From assembly GCF_963675635.1 (NCBI RefSeq), contig NZ_OY776488.1, positions 785,740 to 849,739 of the forward strand: a stretch of 64,000 bases of DNA, written 5' to 3'. Numbering within the stretch: position 1 is the stretch's first letter; each line of letters begins with the position of its first letter. A model generated the notes under the pieces. The model had not been told where the DNA came from. It did no database searches and saw only the letters and a list, made by a program, of their open reading frames with translations. A program made the position numbers and the translations under genes. The DNA comes from an uncultured Pseudodesulfovibrio sp. (lineage in GTDB: Bacteria > Desulfobacterota > Desulfovibrionia > Desulfovibrionales > Desulfovibrionaceae). This document shows, one piece after another, positions 18,694-27,815 of the stretch.

Positions 18694-19719
18694 ATGAACA
18701 GGAATCTGGTAGTGGCCGTATGCGGCGCAACAGGCGCGGTCGGTCAGGAAATGTTGAAGGTGTTGGAGCAGCGTGATTTCCCATACAGCAAGGTCATTCC
18801 CATGGCTTCGTCCAGGAGTGTCGGCAAGAAAGTGACCTGCAAGGGTGAGGAATTGTCCGTTGTGGAATTGACCGAAGAGTCTTTCAATGGTGTCGATCTC
18901 GCATTGTTTTCCGCTGGCGGCGCAACCAGCAAGAAGTTCGCTCCCATAGCCGCGCAATCCGGCTGCGTGGTGGTTGACAATTCCGCTGCCTGGCGCATGG
19001 ATGACGAGTGTCCTTTGGTTGTTCCGGAAGTGAATCCGCACGATCTCGACTGGCACAAAGGCATCATTGCCAATCCTAACTGTTCGACTATCCAGTTGAT
19101 GGTGGCCCTCAAACCCATCCATGATGAAGCACGGATTAAGCGTGTGGTTGTTTCCACCTATCAGGCGGTATCCGGTACCGGCCAGAAGGCTATTGAAGAA
19201 CTGGAAAATCAGGTACGTCGATTGATGTCCGGCCAGCCCGTGGTTGCGGATGTTTATCCTCACCAGATTGCCTTCAACTGCTTGCCGCACATCGATGTCT
19301 TCATGGATAACGGGTATACCAAGGAAGAAATGAAGATGGTCAATGAGACCGTCAAAATCATGGGCGATCCGAGCATCAAGGTTACTGCCACCTGCGTTCG
19401 TGTGCCGGTTTTCTACGGTCATTCCGAGGCTGTGAATATCGAAACCGAGGAAAAGCTGACCGCGGATGATGTACGTGCACTGCTGGCACAAGCTCCCGGT
19501 ATTATCGTTGAAGATTTCCCCGAGAAAAACGCCTACCCGATGCCGGTCAGTGCAGCCGGTGAGGATGCGACTTATGTTGGCCGTATTCGTGAGGATGAAA
19601 CCATAGAAAACGGCATCAACATGTGGGTCGTTTCTGATAATATTCGTAAGGGTGCTGCCCTGAACACCGTCCAGATTGCCGAAACGTTGATTGAGCGCGA
19701 CCTTGTTCGCGTCCCCTAA
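18694..19719 (+). CDS. asd: Aspartate-semialdehyde dehydrogenase
   Basis: A 341-residue enzyme reducing aspartyl phosphate to aspartate semialdehyde, the branch point to lysine, threonine and methionine. The N-terminal nucleotide motif is VCGATGAVGQEML, the catalytic cysteine lies in IANPNCSTIQLM at about residue 129, and VVSTYQAVSGTGQKAIEEL and RVPVFYGHSEAVNIE follow. The shape matches the Gram-positive/delta-type Asd of about 340 residues. It is probably co-transcribed with metF upstream and the aminotransferase 11 bases downstream. Confidence 0.95.
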   Translation: MNRNLVVAVCGATGAVGQEMLKVLEQRDFPYSKVIPMASSRSVGKKVTCKGEELSVVELTEESFNGVDLALFSAGGATSKKFAPIAAQSGCVVVDNSAAWRMDDECPLVVPEVNPHDLDWHKGIIANPNCSTIQLMVALKPIHDEARIKRVVVSTYQAVSGTGQKAIEELENQVRRLMSGQPVVADVYPHQIAFNCLPHIDVFMDNGYTKEEMKMVNETVKIMGDPSIKVTATCVRVPVFYGHSEAVNIETEEKLTADDVRALLAQAPGIIVEDFPEKNAYPMPVSAAGEDATYVGRIREDETIENGINMWVVSDNIRKGAALNTVQIAETLIERDLVRVP

Positions 19720-19730
19720 AGGATGTCGTT

Positions 19731-20672
19731 GTGGTAAAAATCACCGATTCCAAAGGGTATATGGATGCCCTGATGTCCGTTGACAGACCTGTCAGTGGGA
19801 AGGTTCATGCTTTTTATGATCATAGTGTGGGCATGATCTGCCTGGACCCTGAAGTGATGCTCATGCCATGGGATGACCACTTGGTGCACCGTGGTGATGG
19901 GATATTCGAGGTCATGAAGTTCGTTGACGGTAAACTCTATCAGCTTGACGCTCACATGAGTCGCATGAAGCGTTCGTGTGAGTCTATCTTCATGGAGCCG
20001 CCATGCTCCTGGGAGGAAGTCGGTGAACTGGTTGTGGAAGTCTGTCGCGCAGGCGGTCGTGATACCGGCATGGCACGGGTGATGATCGGGCGTGGCCCGG
20101 GTGGTTTTGGTATTGACCCGGCAGAATGTCCTGAAACCAGTCTGTATGTGGTGGCATATGACCTCTACATCAAGCCGGAGTCAGCCTATGAACAGGGCGT
20201 CACCGCTTTCAAGACATCGGTTCCGGCCAAGCAATCCTATCTGGCGACAATCAAATCCATTGATTATCTCCCTAACGTTTTGATGAAGCGTGAGGCTACG
20301 GAAAAGGGGTATGACTACCCGTTCTGTTTTGATGACGATGGTTTTCTGGCTGAAGGAGCCGTTGAAAACGTTTGCATCGTCAATGAGGACGGCAAGCTGA
20401 TCATTCCTGAGTTTACCAATGCCTTGCCCGGAACGACAATGCTTCGGGCTGTGGATCTGATCAAGGATGATATGTCTGTCATTTTCCGTGGTATTCGTGA
20501 GGAAGAAATTCTGATGGCCAAGGAAGTCATTATCGTCGGCACGACCGGCGACGCGATTCCGGTTGTCCGGTATAATGGTAAACCCATTCACGACGTCAAG
20601 CCCGGCCCTGTTGCAAAGCGCCTTCGGGAATTGCTCAAGCAGGATCTGATCGAGACAGGGATTCAGTTGTAA
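19731..20672 (+). CDS. Class IV (branched-chain/D-amino-acid type) aminotransferase
   Basis: A 313-residue PLP enzyme of fold type IV. HRGDGIFEVMKFVDGKLYQLDAHMSRM is the N-domain signature. The likely PLP lysine is in LATIKSIDYLPNV, and LAEGAVENVCIV carries the PLP-phosphate and glutamate region. IIVGTTGDAIPV lies near the end. The family includes IlvE, D-alanine aminotransferase and ADC lyase; residues do not settle the choice, so I give no symbol. The start is GTG 19731 after AAAGGATG. Its place after asd suggests amino-acid metabolism, and the leu genes 6 kb away would need a branched-chain aminotransferase. Confidence 0.85.
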   Translation: MVKITDSKGYMDALMSVDRPVSGKVHAFYDHSVGMICLDPEVMLMPWDDHLVHRGDGIFEVMKFVDGKLYQLDAHMSRMKRSCESIFMEPPCSWEEVGELVVEVCRAGGRDTGMARVMIGRGPGGFGIDPAECPETSLYVVAYDLYIKPESAYEQGVTAFKTSVPAKQSYLATIKSIDYLPNVLMKREATEKGYDYPFCFDDDGFLAEGAVENVCIVNEDGKLIIPEFTNALPGTTMLRAVDLIKDDMSVIFRGIREEEILMAKEVIIVGTTGDAIPVVRYNGKPIHDVKPGPVAKRLRELLKQDLIETGIQL

Positions 20673-20696
20673 AAAACAACTAGAAGAGTATGTGCA

Positions 20697-20729
20697 AAGA
20701 CCGTCCGGTATCGGGCGGTCTTTTTTTTA
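20697..20729 (+). terminator. Terminator of metF-asd-aminotransferase
   Basis: AAGACCGTCC (20697-20706) pairs with GGGCGGTCTT (20713-20722) and is followed by eight Ts. It overlaps the 3' end of the convergent glycosyltransferase gene (stop at 20727). Confidence 0.9.
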
Positions 20730-21632
20730 TAGGGCGACCTTGGTGTGCGGTGCTGTGCGGTCGAATTGTCTAACAGCTTTTTCAGTCATGAGATCGACGC
20801 CCATAATTTTTGCCGCATGGTCGTGCATCATTCGTGTGACGTCTATGGGGCCGGGTATTGTCATGAACCCATATGCTTCGGCCCAGGATTCGCCTCGCAG
20901 GTAGGAAAGAGCCCAGCGGATAGTGTGCTCGTGGAAGAATCCCTGATTGTTGATGACGATCATGGCCTTGCAGCGGCCGTCTTCAGCTCGTTCCCTGAAT
21001 GAAACCTTACGGTGTTCACAGGAAGCCAGTGGATAATTCACGTGATAGAATCTGTTTCCGGCCAGTGCGGCCTGCACCCAGAAATCCCAGTCACGGTATA
21101 CGGTGTTTTCACGGAATCCCTGTGTTGTTTCCCATGCCTCTCGTGTCAGAATAACCGCTGGTCCAAGAAAACCCCGTGCCTGGAGCAGGCTCTCTCTGAA
21201 GCTCGGAAGCTGAATGATACCGGGGCGACTGGTCTTATCTGACGGTGCCAATCTGATGTAATCCGAATACATTATATCCGTTTCTGGATGGTCGTCGAAG
21301 ACAGCAAGAGCCGTAGTCAAATATTTTGGATCCAGGCGGTAATCCGGACGCAGAAACATGAGCTTTTCGCCACTGGTCTTTTTCGCCATCGCATTGCAGG
21401 CTTCGGCCGGAGTTGTTCCAGGAGACATGTTTTCAAGATGGATAGTGTCGATGCCTGTGATGGCATGCCATAAAGAAGGGTCAGCTTGAGAATGTCCGCC
21501 GTTGCCAACCACGATAACTTCCAAACAATCGAGTCCTGTTGACTGCCGGGAAATGGAATGCAGCAGTCTCCTCAGACTGGTGTGTGTTTCCAAATCGGAA
21601 ATAATTATTGAGACAGTGTTGTTTGTCTTCAT
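20727..21632 (-). CDS. Family 2-like glycosyltransferase
   Basis: A 301-residue GT-A type glycosyltransferase. TVSIIISDLETHTSLRRLL starts the nucleotide-sugar domain, VIVVGNGG follows, and the acidic metal-binding region appears as MFLRPDYRLDP where a DxD-like motif is expected. TREAWETTQGFRENTVYRDWDFWVQ is the typical 'GGFdE....eDwdlw.R' region. The start is taken at the ATG at 21632 because GGAAGGGACG precedes it; a further upstream in-frame ATG at 21692 lacks a site. It is a stand-alone gene divergent from the SulP fusion. The acceptor is unknown, with cell-surface polysaccharide the likely field. Confidence 0.82.
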   Translation of the reverse strand: MKTNNTVSIIISDLETHTSLRRLLHSISRQSTGLDCLEVIVVGNGGHSQADPSLWHAITGIDTIHLENMSPGTTPAEACNAMAKKTSGEKLMFLRPDYRLDPKYLTTALAVFDDHPETDIMYSDYIRLAPSDKTSRPGIIQLPSFRESLLQARGFLGPAVILTREAWETTQGFRENTVYRDWDFWVQAALAGNRFYHVNYPLASCEHRKVSFRERAEDGRCKAMIVINNQGFFHEHTIRWALSYLRGESWAEAYGFMTIPGPIDVTRMMHDHAAKIMGVDLMTEKAVRQFDRTAPHTKVAL

Positions 21633-21905
21633 GGTGCGTCCCTTCCGTGGGATATCGCTGTAAACAAGTGAGTCGGCACGATCCGTGTGCACAGTACACC
21701 TTACTCGTGCTCATTGTATCGACGGTAAAACGGAGAACTTTATATCTTGCGATGTTTTTTTTGAAAAAAGTTCTCCACCGGAAAATCGTTGCACAGCTTG
21801 CGTGCATGCAGTGGTTCACGTATGTATTTAAAAGACTGAGACAATGTTCCTACCGGAGTAGTAATCCGGCCCTACCGTATATCTTATGGGTTCTGGTGGT
21901 AGATA

Positions 21906-24629
21906 GTGGCAATTTTCAAATGCGATTCCTGTGGCTATGAGCGCGAAGTACCGGTCAAGTTGGCTGGGAAAAAAGCCAAATGTCCCGATTGTGGACACGG
22001 TGTGGTTATCTTGGACCATCTTCTTGAAGAAGACGTTCCGTATGATGTGGATTATGAAGAGGATGCTTCTTCTGTATCGACAGACATTCCAGAATCGTTC
22101 GGTAGTGACGGCACTCCCATCGAATCCATTGATCTTGACGACAATACCGTGACCGTCGAGCTGGATAAGCCTGATGATGTGATCTGTGCCAAGTGTGGAC
22201 ATGTGCAGGATGCAGGCCATGAAGGCAGATGTGCAAAGTGCGGGGCTTCAATTGCGCCTGTTGCAGATATTTCGGAGATTGATGCAGACGAAGTCGATGT
22301 CAGCGATCTTGCCGATGCCGAAGAGGCACAGGTCTGGGACGCGAAAGTCGATGATGGCGATGCTGATTCCGAGGGCATTGAAGCGGTTTATGACCCTGAT
22401 CGTTGGCGGCTGTTCAGAGGCTCTTTCTCTCTCAATCTCTACGCTGGAATCGTATCCGGTGTTCTGGCGCTATTTTTCGTGTATTCCCTTTCTTTGCTCG
22501 CTTCAGCGAATGCCGGAACATACGACTTTCTGCCGTATGCTCTTGGGACTGCTGTTGTCGGTGTCATTGTAGGCAGCATTTTCAATGCCTTTTTTTCGAG
22601 AATTCCGTTCGGTCTGGTCGGACCAGAAACAGTCCTGACTGCAATATTGTTTTTATATATCGGAAGTATATATCGAGCAATGGAGTTGGAATCTGCAGAA
22701 TTCATTATTCCGACGCTTCTGGCAGGCGTGGCTTTGGCAGCTGTGTTGATTGGTTTGAGTCTGCTGGTCCTCTCAAAATTCCGACTCGGTGAATATATCC
22801 GCTATATTCCGCTGCAAATCATCGGCGGCGTTATTGGCGCGGTCGGCATTGTCGTACTTTTGGCCGCATTCGACTGGACGGGGCGTCTTGGGATCGATTG
22901 GAGCAACTCATATTCCGTTGTCACATCTCTTGTGAACGGTTTTGATACAGGTGGGGTGTTGCGAACTCTTGGGCCCAGCCTTGTTTTTGGCATTGCGCTT
23001 TTTTTGGCTCTGTGCCGGACCAAACATTCGCTTTTTTTGGTTGCCATGATCCTCGTGGCATCAGGGGCAGGCTATGGAGCTGGTATATGGGGTGGCACTG
23101 ATGCGTTGAGGCTTATGGCCGCGCCTATCGAGTTCCCAGAAGGCCCGATGTTGGTATATCCTTTTCAGGTTCTGAATTCTGAGTTCTTTTTCCAGAATAT
23201 TCAATGGGCCGTAATCAAAGACAATGGTCTGTATGTCGGTGCCATGGTTGTCCTGTCCATCTTGACTGTCATGTATCGGATCACTCGATTGGAAATTATA
23301 CGAGGCAGAGAAAGTGATCTCAACGTGGAGTATCGAGCACTCGGTTTGACCAATATTATTTCCGGTCTGTGTGGCGGTATGCCGGCATCTTTGACGTATG
23401 GGCGAAGCTCTGGGAGTTATGCTTCCGGCGGGCGTGGTCCTGTCGCAGGGATTGTAGCCGGATTGGTCTGTGCTACTGGATTGTGTTTTGCTGATGTCAT
23501 TCTGCCTCTGATACCCCGGTTCGTTCCGGAAGGTTTGCTCGTTTACGCCGGTCTTGACCTTATCCGAGACTGGATGTTCAGAACGAAAACAGCATTTACT
23601 GGTCGATCAGATATATGGCTGCTTTGGCTGACCTTCATTGCGACTTTGTTCCTGGGTATTCTGGAAGGCATCGGTTTCGGCGTGGCTTTGGCTCTCATGG
23701 TTACGGTGAGCAGGGCCAGCAAGGATGGGGTTGTTCGTAATATTCTGTCCGGGGCCAATCACAGCAGTAGCGTTGATCGTGCTTCTGTCCAGAAGCGGAT
23801 ACTCAAGGAGTATGGCGATCATATCCATATCATGCGTTTACAGGGTTTTCTTTTCCTCGGGGCCATGGAGCGGTTGCTCAAGGACATACGCACCCGTATT
23901 GATGACCGCAATCAGTTGCCGGTAGAATACCTTATTCTGGACTTCAAGTTGGTGACCGGTTTTGCGTCGGCAGCGGGTATTGGGTTTGACAAGCTGCACA
24001 ATCTGGTTGCTGCTTATGACATGGTGCTTATTATTACCAATGCTCCTCTGGAGCTTGAGGAGCACCTGGAAGCGATTGGGCTTGTTGGGGATCAGGAAGG
24101 TGTTTTCAAGTCCTTTCTCAATCTTGATTATGCTCTTGAGTGGTGTGAAAACCGCGTGCTTGATGCAGAGAATCTGTTGGAGCTCAAACAGTCGACTCTT
24201 CCAGAGTTATTGGCGCCGGTGTTCCCCGAGCCGAAACTCATTCCGGCTTTGATGAAAGTCCTCAAGCGCGAAGTCGCAAAGCCTGGTGAGGCTGTATTTC
24301 GACAGGGTGATGTGTCGGATTCCATGTTTTTCGTAGAGTCAGGTCGTTTGGATGTCGAATTGGAAATGGAAGGCGGCAAAATATTGCGATTGAAAAAAGT
24401 CGGTCCGGGAGCTGTGTTTGGCGAAATGGGTATTTATACGCTCGCACCCCGTTCTGCCACTATTCGAGCTGCTGAAAGTTGCGTATTGTATCGTATGACC
24501 TTGGCAAAACTCGACGCCATAGAGCACCGTGCCCCCAGACTTGTTACTGCAATCAACCGTTTATTGATTAATATGTTGTCAGAACGTTTGATTGACGCGA
24601 ATGCTCGGGTGCGTGATTTGATGCGGTAA
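21906..24629 (+). CDS. Zinc-ribbon/SulP transporter/STAS/cNMP-binding fusion
   Basis: This 907-residue protein joins several modules. Residues 6-29 form a zinc ribbon (CDSC...CPDC), an acidic linker follows, and a second ribbon lies at 94-112 (CAKC...CAKC). The SulP anion-transporter core (about ten or more membrane helices) runs from about 175 to 600, with LTNIISGLCGGMPASLTYGRSSG inside. A STAS domain follows at about 625-750. A Crp-like cyclic-nucleotide-binding domain closes the protein (about 775-900) with GEAVFRQGDVSDSMFFVESG and GAVFGEMGIYTLAPRSATIRA. SulP proteins move sulfate, bicarbonate or similar anions. The start is GTG 21906, since the cysteine ribbon begins there. No operon partner is present. 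The cytoplasmic ribbons are unusual for SulP. Confidence 0.88.
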   Translation: MAIFKCDSCGYEREVPVKLAGKKAKCPDCGHGVVILDHLLEEDVPYDVDYEEDASSVSTDIPESFGSDGTPIESIDLDDNTVTVELDKPDDVICAKCGHVQDAGHEGRCAKCGASIAPVADISEIDADEVDVSDLADAEEAQVWDAKVDDGDADSEGIEAVYDPDRWRLFRGSFSLNLYAGIVSGVLALFFVYSLSLLASANAGTYDFLPYALGTAVVGVIVGSIFNAFFSRIPFGLVGPETVLTAILFLYIGSIYRAMELESAEFIIPTLLAGVALAAVLIGLSLLVLSKFRLGEYIRYIPLQIIGGVIGAVGIVVLLAAFDWTGRLGIDWSNSYSVVTSLVNGFDTGGVLRTLGPSLVFGIALFLALCRTKHSLFLVAMILVASGAGYGAGIWGGTDALRLMAAPIEFPEGPMLVYPFQVLNSEFFFQNIQWAVIKDNGLYVGAMVVLSILTVMYRITRLEIIRGRESDLNVEYRALGLTNIISGLCGGMPASLTYGRSSGSYASGGRGPVAGIVAGLVCATGLCFADVILPLIPRFVPEGLLVYAGLDLIRDWMFRTKTAFTGRSDIWLLWLTFIATLFLGILEGIGFGVALALMVTVSRASKDGVVRNILSGANHSSSVDRASVQKRILKEYGDHIHIMRLQGFLFLGAMERLLKDIRTRIDDRNQLPVEYLILDFKLVTGFASAAGIGFDKLHNLVAAYDMVLIITNAPLELEEHLEAIGLVGDQEGVFKSFLNLDYALEWCENRVLDAENLLELKQSTLPELLAPVFPEPKLIPALMKVLKREVAKPGEAVFRQGDVSDSMFFVESGRLDVELEMEGGKILRLKKVGPGAVFGEMGIYTLAPRSATIRAAESCVLYRMTLAKLDAIEHRAPRLVTAINRLLINMLSERLIDANARVRDLMR

Positions 24630-24637
24630 CTTTTGAA

Positions 24638-25519
24638 CTACGCTTTGGGGGCCATACCCAGTTCTTTTTGAACATATTCAGCCAGAGCGTCCTCCCACCT
24701 ACGAGGCGTCATGCCAGTTGTCCGAATATATTTGGAGAGGTCCAGCACGGAGTAGTGCGGTCGGACGGCTTTGGTCGGATATTCACTGGAAGGCACTGGG
24801 GTTATGGTGCAATCCTTTCCGGCAAGCGTTGCGGCCATACTGGCTAATCCGTGCCACGATGTCTGACCCGAGTTTGCTAGATGAAAGATACCTGTGGCTT
24901 TCTTTTCCAATAATTTGATGGTGCCGGTTGCAATATCCGGAGCATAAGACGGCGAGCCAACTTGGTCTTCGACTACGGTCAAGGTATCGCGTGTGTCGCA
25001 CAGTGTGAGGATTTTTTTGACAAAGTTGCTGCGTCCCGGACCGAATAACCAAGAAATGCGCAGTATAAGTGTTTTGTCGTAGCCAAGCTTGAGCAGACCA
25101 CGTTCGCCATCTGCCTTGCTGATGCCGTATGTGGAAAATGCACTTGTTTCGTCGTATTCGGTATAAGGTGAAGTCTTGTCACCTTTGAAAACGAAGTCAG
25201 TGCTGTAATGAACAAATGGAATGGATCGTCTGGCTGCCAAGGTCGCCAGTAGCGGCGGGGCGGTTGCATTGAGAGCGAATGCCATTTCCTGCTCTTCTTC
25301 TGCCAAGTCGACCTGTGTGTAGGCCGCGGCATTAATCAGGACATCCGGATCTTCCTTGTCCAGAATTATGTCCACGGATTTAGGGTCAAGGATGTCGCAG
25401 TCTTGGCTGGAAAGTGCGACCGGCCGCGCGCCAGCCTGGGTAAAAGCGTGACACAGAGCCTGACCGAGCAAGCCCGTTCTGCCGCCAAGAACAACGATTG
25501 TCTTTCCTTTGATTCCCAT
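24638..25519 (-). CDS. rfbD: dTDP-4-dehydrorhamnose reductase
   Basis: A 293-residue short-chain dehydrogenase-type enzyme that carries out the last step of dTDP-L-rhamnose synthesis. It shows VVLGGRTGLLGQAL at the N-terminus, NAAAYTQVDLAEEE, HYSTDFVFKGDKTSPYTE and YGISKADGE (Tyr-x3-Lys). The start codon ATG at 25519 overlaps the rfbB stop as TAATG, so translation is coupled; a longer in-frame start would intrude into rfbB. rfbA and rfbC are not in the window. The gene is convergent with the SulP fusion, 8 bases away. Confidence 0.92.
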   Translation of the reverse strand: MGIKGKTIVVLGGRTGLLGQALCHAFTQAGARPVALSSQDCDILDPKSVDIILDKEDPDVLINAAAYTQVDLAEEEQEMAFALNATAPPLLATLAARRSIPFVHYSTDFVFKGDKTSPYTEYDETSAFSTYGISKADGERGLLKLGYDKTLILRISWLFGPGRSNFVKKILTLCDTRDTLTVVEDQVGSPSYAPDIATGTIKLLEKKATGIFHLANSGQTSWHGLASMAATLAGKDCTITPVPSSEYPTKAVRPHYSVLDLSKYIRTTGMTPRRWEDALAEYVQKELGMAPKA

Positions 25520-26535
25520 TAGGCCCGTTCCTCGTACCAAGAGTCCATGAAGGTGCGGTATTCACCGCTTTGAACTTGTTCAAGCCATTCCGTGTTGGCT
25601 TCATACCAATCAATGGTCTTTTTCAGGCCATCTGCAAAGTTCAGCGTCGGAATAAAACCGAGTTCCTTTTGTGCCAGGGAGAAGTCCATGGCGTATCGTT
25701 TGTCGTGTCCGGGTCTGTCGGTGACGTAGGTGATTAGAGATTCCGGTTTGCCCAAAATGGAGAGCAGGGTTTTTACCACGGTGATATTGGTTTCTTCTGC
25801 GTCACCGCCGAAGTTGTAAGCTTGTCCTTCGCGTCCATTCAGCAGGGTCAGTTCAACGCCGAGACAGTGGTCATCGACATAGATCCAGTCTCGAACATTC
25901 ATCCCGTCGCCATAGACAGGCAGAGACTTATCCGCCTTGGCGTTGAGAAACATGAGTGGAATGAGTTTTTCCGGGAATTGATACGGTCCATAGTTGTTGG
26001 AACATCGGGTGATCAGAATGGGGAAACCGTATGTCTCAAAGTAAGCGCGGGCCATGAGATCGGCTCCGGCTTTGCTGGCCGAATACGGGCTGTTGGGCGC
26101 GAGGGGTGTGGTTTCAGTGAACTTTCCGGTTTTACCAAGGGTGCCGTACACTTCGTCAGTGGAGACATGCACGAATCGACTGATACTCCGTTGACGGGCG
26201 CATTCCATGAGATTCTGTGCGCCACCAACGTTGGTTGTTACAAAGGGGGAAGGGTCGTTGATAGACCGATCTACATGGGATTCGGCAGCAAAGTTGACAA
26301 CAGCGTCAATCGATTGGTCCGCAAGCAAGTCCATGATCAGCTCACGGTTGCATATGTCACCTTGGATAAATTTGTAGCGATCTTCGCTCTGCTCAAGGTC
26401 CATGAGGTTCAGACGATTTCCGGCATAGGTGAGTTTGTCCAGATTGAGGATGGACCAGTCCGGGTGTTTGGCGAGCATGAGTCGGATAAAGTTTGTTCCG
26501 ATGAAGCCGCAGCCGCCGGTGACGAGAAGTTTCAT
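25519..26535 (-). CDS. rfbB: dTDP-glucose 4,6-dehydratase
   Basis: A 338-residue extended SDR enzyme that converts dTDP-glucose to dTDP-4-keto-6-deoxyglucose. It has the NAD motif TGGCGFIGTNFI, FAAESHVDRSI, the catalytic VHVSTDEVYGTL (Thr-Asp-Glu), YSASKAGADLM (Tyr-x3-Lys) and TRCSNNYGPYQFPEKLIPL. The length is normal. It is the first gene of an rfbB-rfbD pair for activated rhamnose used in surface polysaccharide. Confidence 0.95.
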   Translation of the reverse strand: MKLLVTGGCGFIGTNFIRLMLAKHPDWSILNLDKLTYAGNRLNLMDLEQSEDRYKFIQGDICNRELIMDLLADQSIDAVVNFAAESHVDRSINDPSPFVTTNVGGAQNLMECARQRSISRFVHVSTDEVYGTLGKTGKFTETTPLAPNSPYSASKAGADLMARAYFETYGFPILITRCSNNYGPYQFPEKLIPLMFLNAKADKSLPVYGDGMNVRDWIYVDDHCLGVELTLLNGREGQAYNFGGDAEETNITVVKTLLSILGKPESLITYVTDRPGHDKRYAMDFSLAQKELGFIPTLNFADGLKKTIDWYEANTEWLEQVQSGEYRTFMDSWYEERA

Positions 26536-26618
26536 ATGCGTATTCTACCCCAAGTTTCGGGTTTATTTATCGTGTGTATTGTTCGGTCAGAATATAGTAA
26601 CGGGCGTGGATTAAAATT

Positions 26619-27083
26619 TCAAGATACGGGATTGTCTTCCACGATTCCATCGGTTTGACGCAGAGCTTCGAAAAGAAGAATGCCTGTTGCCGTGGACAGG
26701 TTCAGACTTCGCACCTCACCCCAGATCGGAATGCGAATTTGTGGATGGTCTTTCATGAATGCAGGTGTCAGTCCGCGAGTCTCCGGCCCAAGAACAATTG
26801 CATCATCTGCCTGAAACTTGAAACGGTGATGTGGTGTCTGTGCTTTTGCGCTGGCCATGACGAGACGTGAGGGGCGTATACGGTCCAGGAAATCGGCGAA
26901 GTTCGGGTGTACCGTCACATCCACATGAGGCCAATAGTCAAGCCCGGCTCGCTTGAGATGCTTGTCGTCGACCGAAAAACCCAACGGCTCAATGAGATGA
27001 AGCGGTGTTTTTGTCGCCGCGCACAGGCGTGCAATATTGCCGGTATTGGGAGGGATCTCCGGCTCGAAAAGAACAATACGCAT
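26619..27083 (-). CDS. trmL: tRNA (cytidine/uridine(34)-2'-O)-methyltransferase
   Basis: A 154-residue SPOUT-fold methyltransferase that modifies the wobble base of certain leucine tRNAs. It begins IVLFEPEIPPNTGNIARLC, and contains IVLGPETRGLTP (SAM knot) and IPIWGEVRSLNLSTATGILLFE, all diagnostic of TrmL/YibK. The length is standard. It follows the MobB-like gene by 3 bases and may be transcribed with the tungstate genes, although its function is unrelated. Confidence 0.92.
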   Translation of the reverse strand: MRIVLFEPEIPPNTGNIARLCAATKTPLHLIEPLGFSVDDKHLKRAGLDYWPHVDVTVHPNFADFLDRIRPSRLVMASAKAQTPHHRFKFQADDAIVLGPETRGLTPAFMKDHPQIRIPIWGEVRSLNLSTATGILLFEALRQTDGIVEDNPVS

Positions 27084-27086
27084 AGA

Positions 27087-27794
27087 TTAAACGTCCAACT
27101 TGATGGTTGCTTTGCCCGGCGAATACCCCTTGAGCGTCCTGATCATTTCTCGAATGGCAGCGGATATGATGTCTTCGACAAAAGGTTTCATGCCGACTGT
27201 GGACCCATTGATGTCTACTTCAATGGAGTTGTGCATGGCAAGGCATGCTTTGGTAGTTGTTTTTCCAGCGACAATTTCAGCAGCTAGAGTTCTGCAGTCA
27301 GGCCTGCCGCATGTTTCGCAATCCATGCCGGGAAGGAAGAACCCTTTTTCAAGGACAGCTTCAGCCAAGGATTCAATGTCGTCGTATGCTGGTACACCAT
27401 CAAGGGATGTGTCGCCGTATGTGGCGATGGCAAGATCGGGAATGAGCCAGTCCGTCCCGTCCGTGAGGTCTCCTTGCAAACAGAGAATGCGGGGGAGATA
27501 GCCTAGTGATTTGCCGCCTTCGACAATGAGAACGTCGGCGGTCAGAAGCGGCAGAATGTCCGGGAGGAAGCGTCGATCAGTCCAGTTGACAAACGTTTCT
27601 TTAGGGCTGAGACCTGCGACAGCATCACAAATTTCCGCATATTGAGTGGTGTCGGTGTCAGCCCAGTCAAATCCGTGGTGGCTGAACTTTGCGGCGGCAA
27701 CAGTCAGGCCTGATGATTTGAAATGGCGGGCTAGGTCGAGACCAAGGGTGGTTTTGCCGGAATTTTTTGGGCCGACGATGGATATTGCTTTCAT
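27087..27794 (-). CDS. MobB-like GTPase with a C-terminal Fe-S-type cysteine module
   Basis: A 235-residue protein. The N-terminal domain has the P-loop GPKNSGKTT (residues 8-16) and AAAKFSHHGFDWADTDTTQYA, as in MobB, which assists guanylation of the molybdopterin cofactor. VLIVEGGKSLGYLPRI is the acidic G-domain stretch. The C-terminal part carries Cys159-x2-Cys162-x4-Cys167-x16-Cys184. This is the same spacing as the [4Fe-4S] motif of RnfB in this window (Cys47/50/55/72), so a cluster is likely. The gene lies 21 bases after tupC in a tungstate transport unit, which supports a role in making or inserting the W/Mo cofactor. Confidence 0.78.
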   Translation of the reverse strand: MKAISIVGPKNSGKTTLGLDLARHFKSSGLTVAAAKFSHHGFDWADTDTTQYAEICDAVAGLSPKETFVNWTDRRFLPDILPLLTADVLIVEGGKSLGYLPRILCLQGDLTDGTDWLIPDLAIATYGDTSLDGVPAYDDIESLAEAVLEKGFFLPGMDCETCGRPDCRTLAAEIVAGKTTTKACLAMHNSIEVDINGSTVGMKPFVEDIISAAIREMIRTLKGYSPGKATIKLDV

Positions 27795-27815
27795 GTCATT
27801 TCTCCGTTGGGAAAG

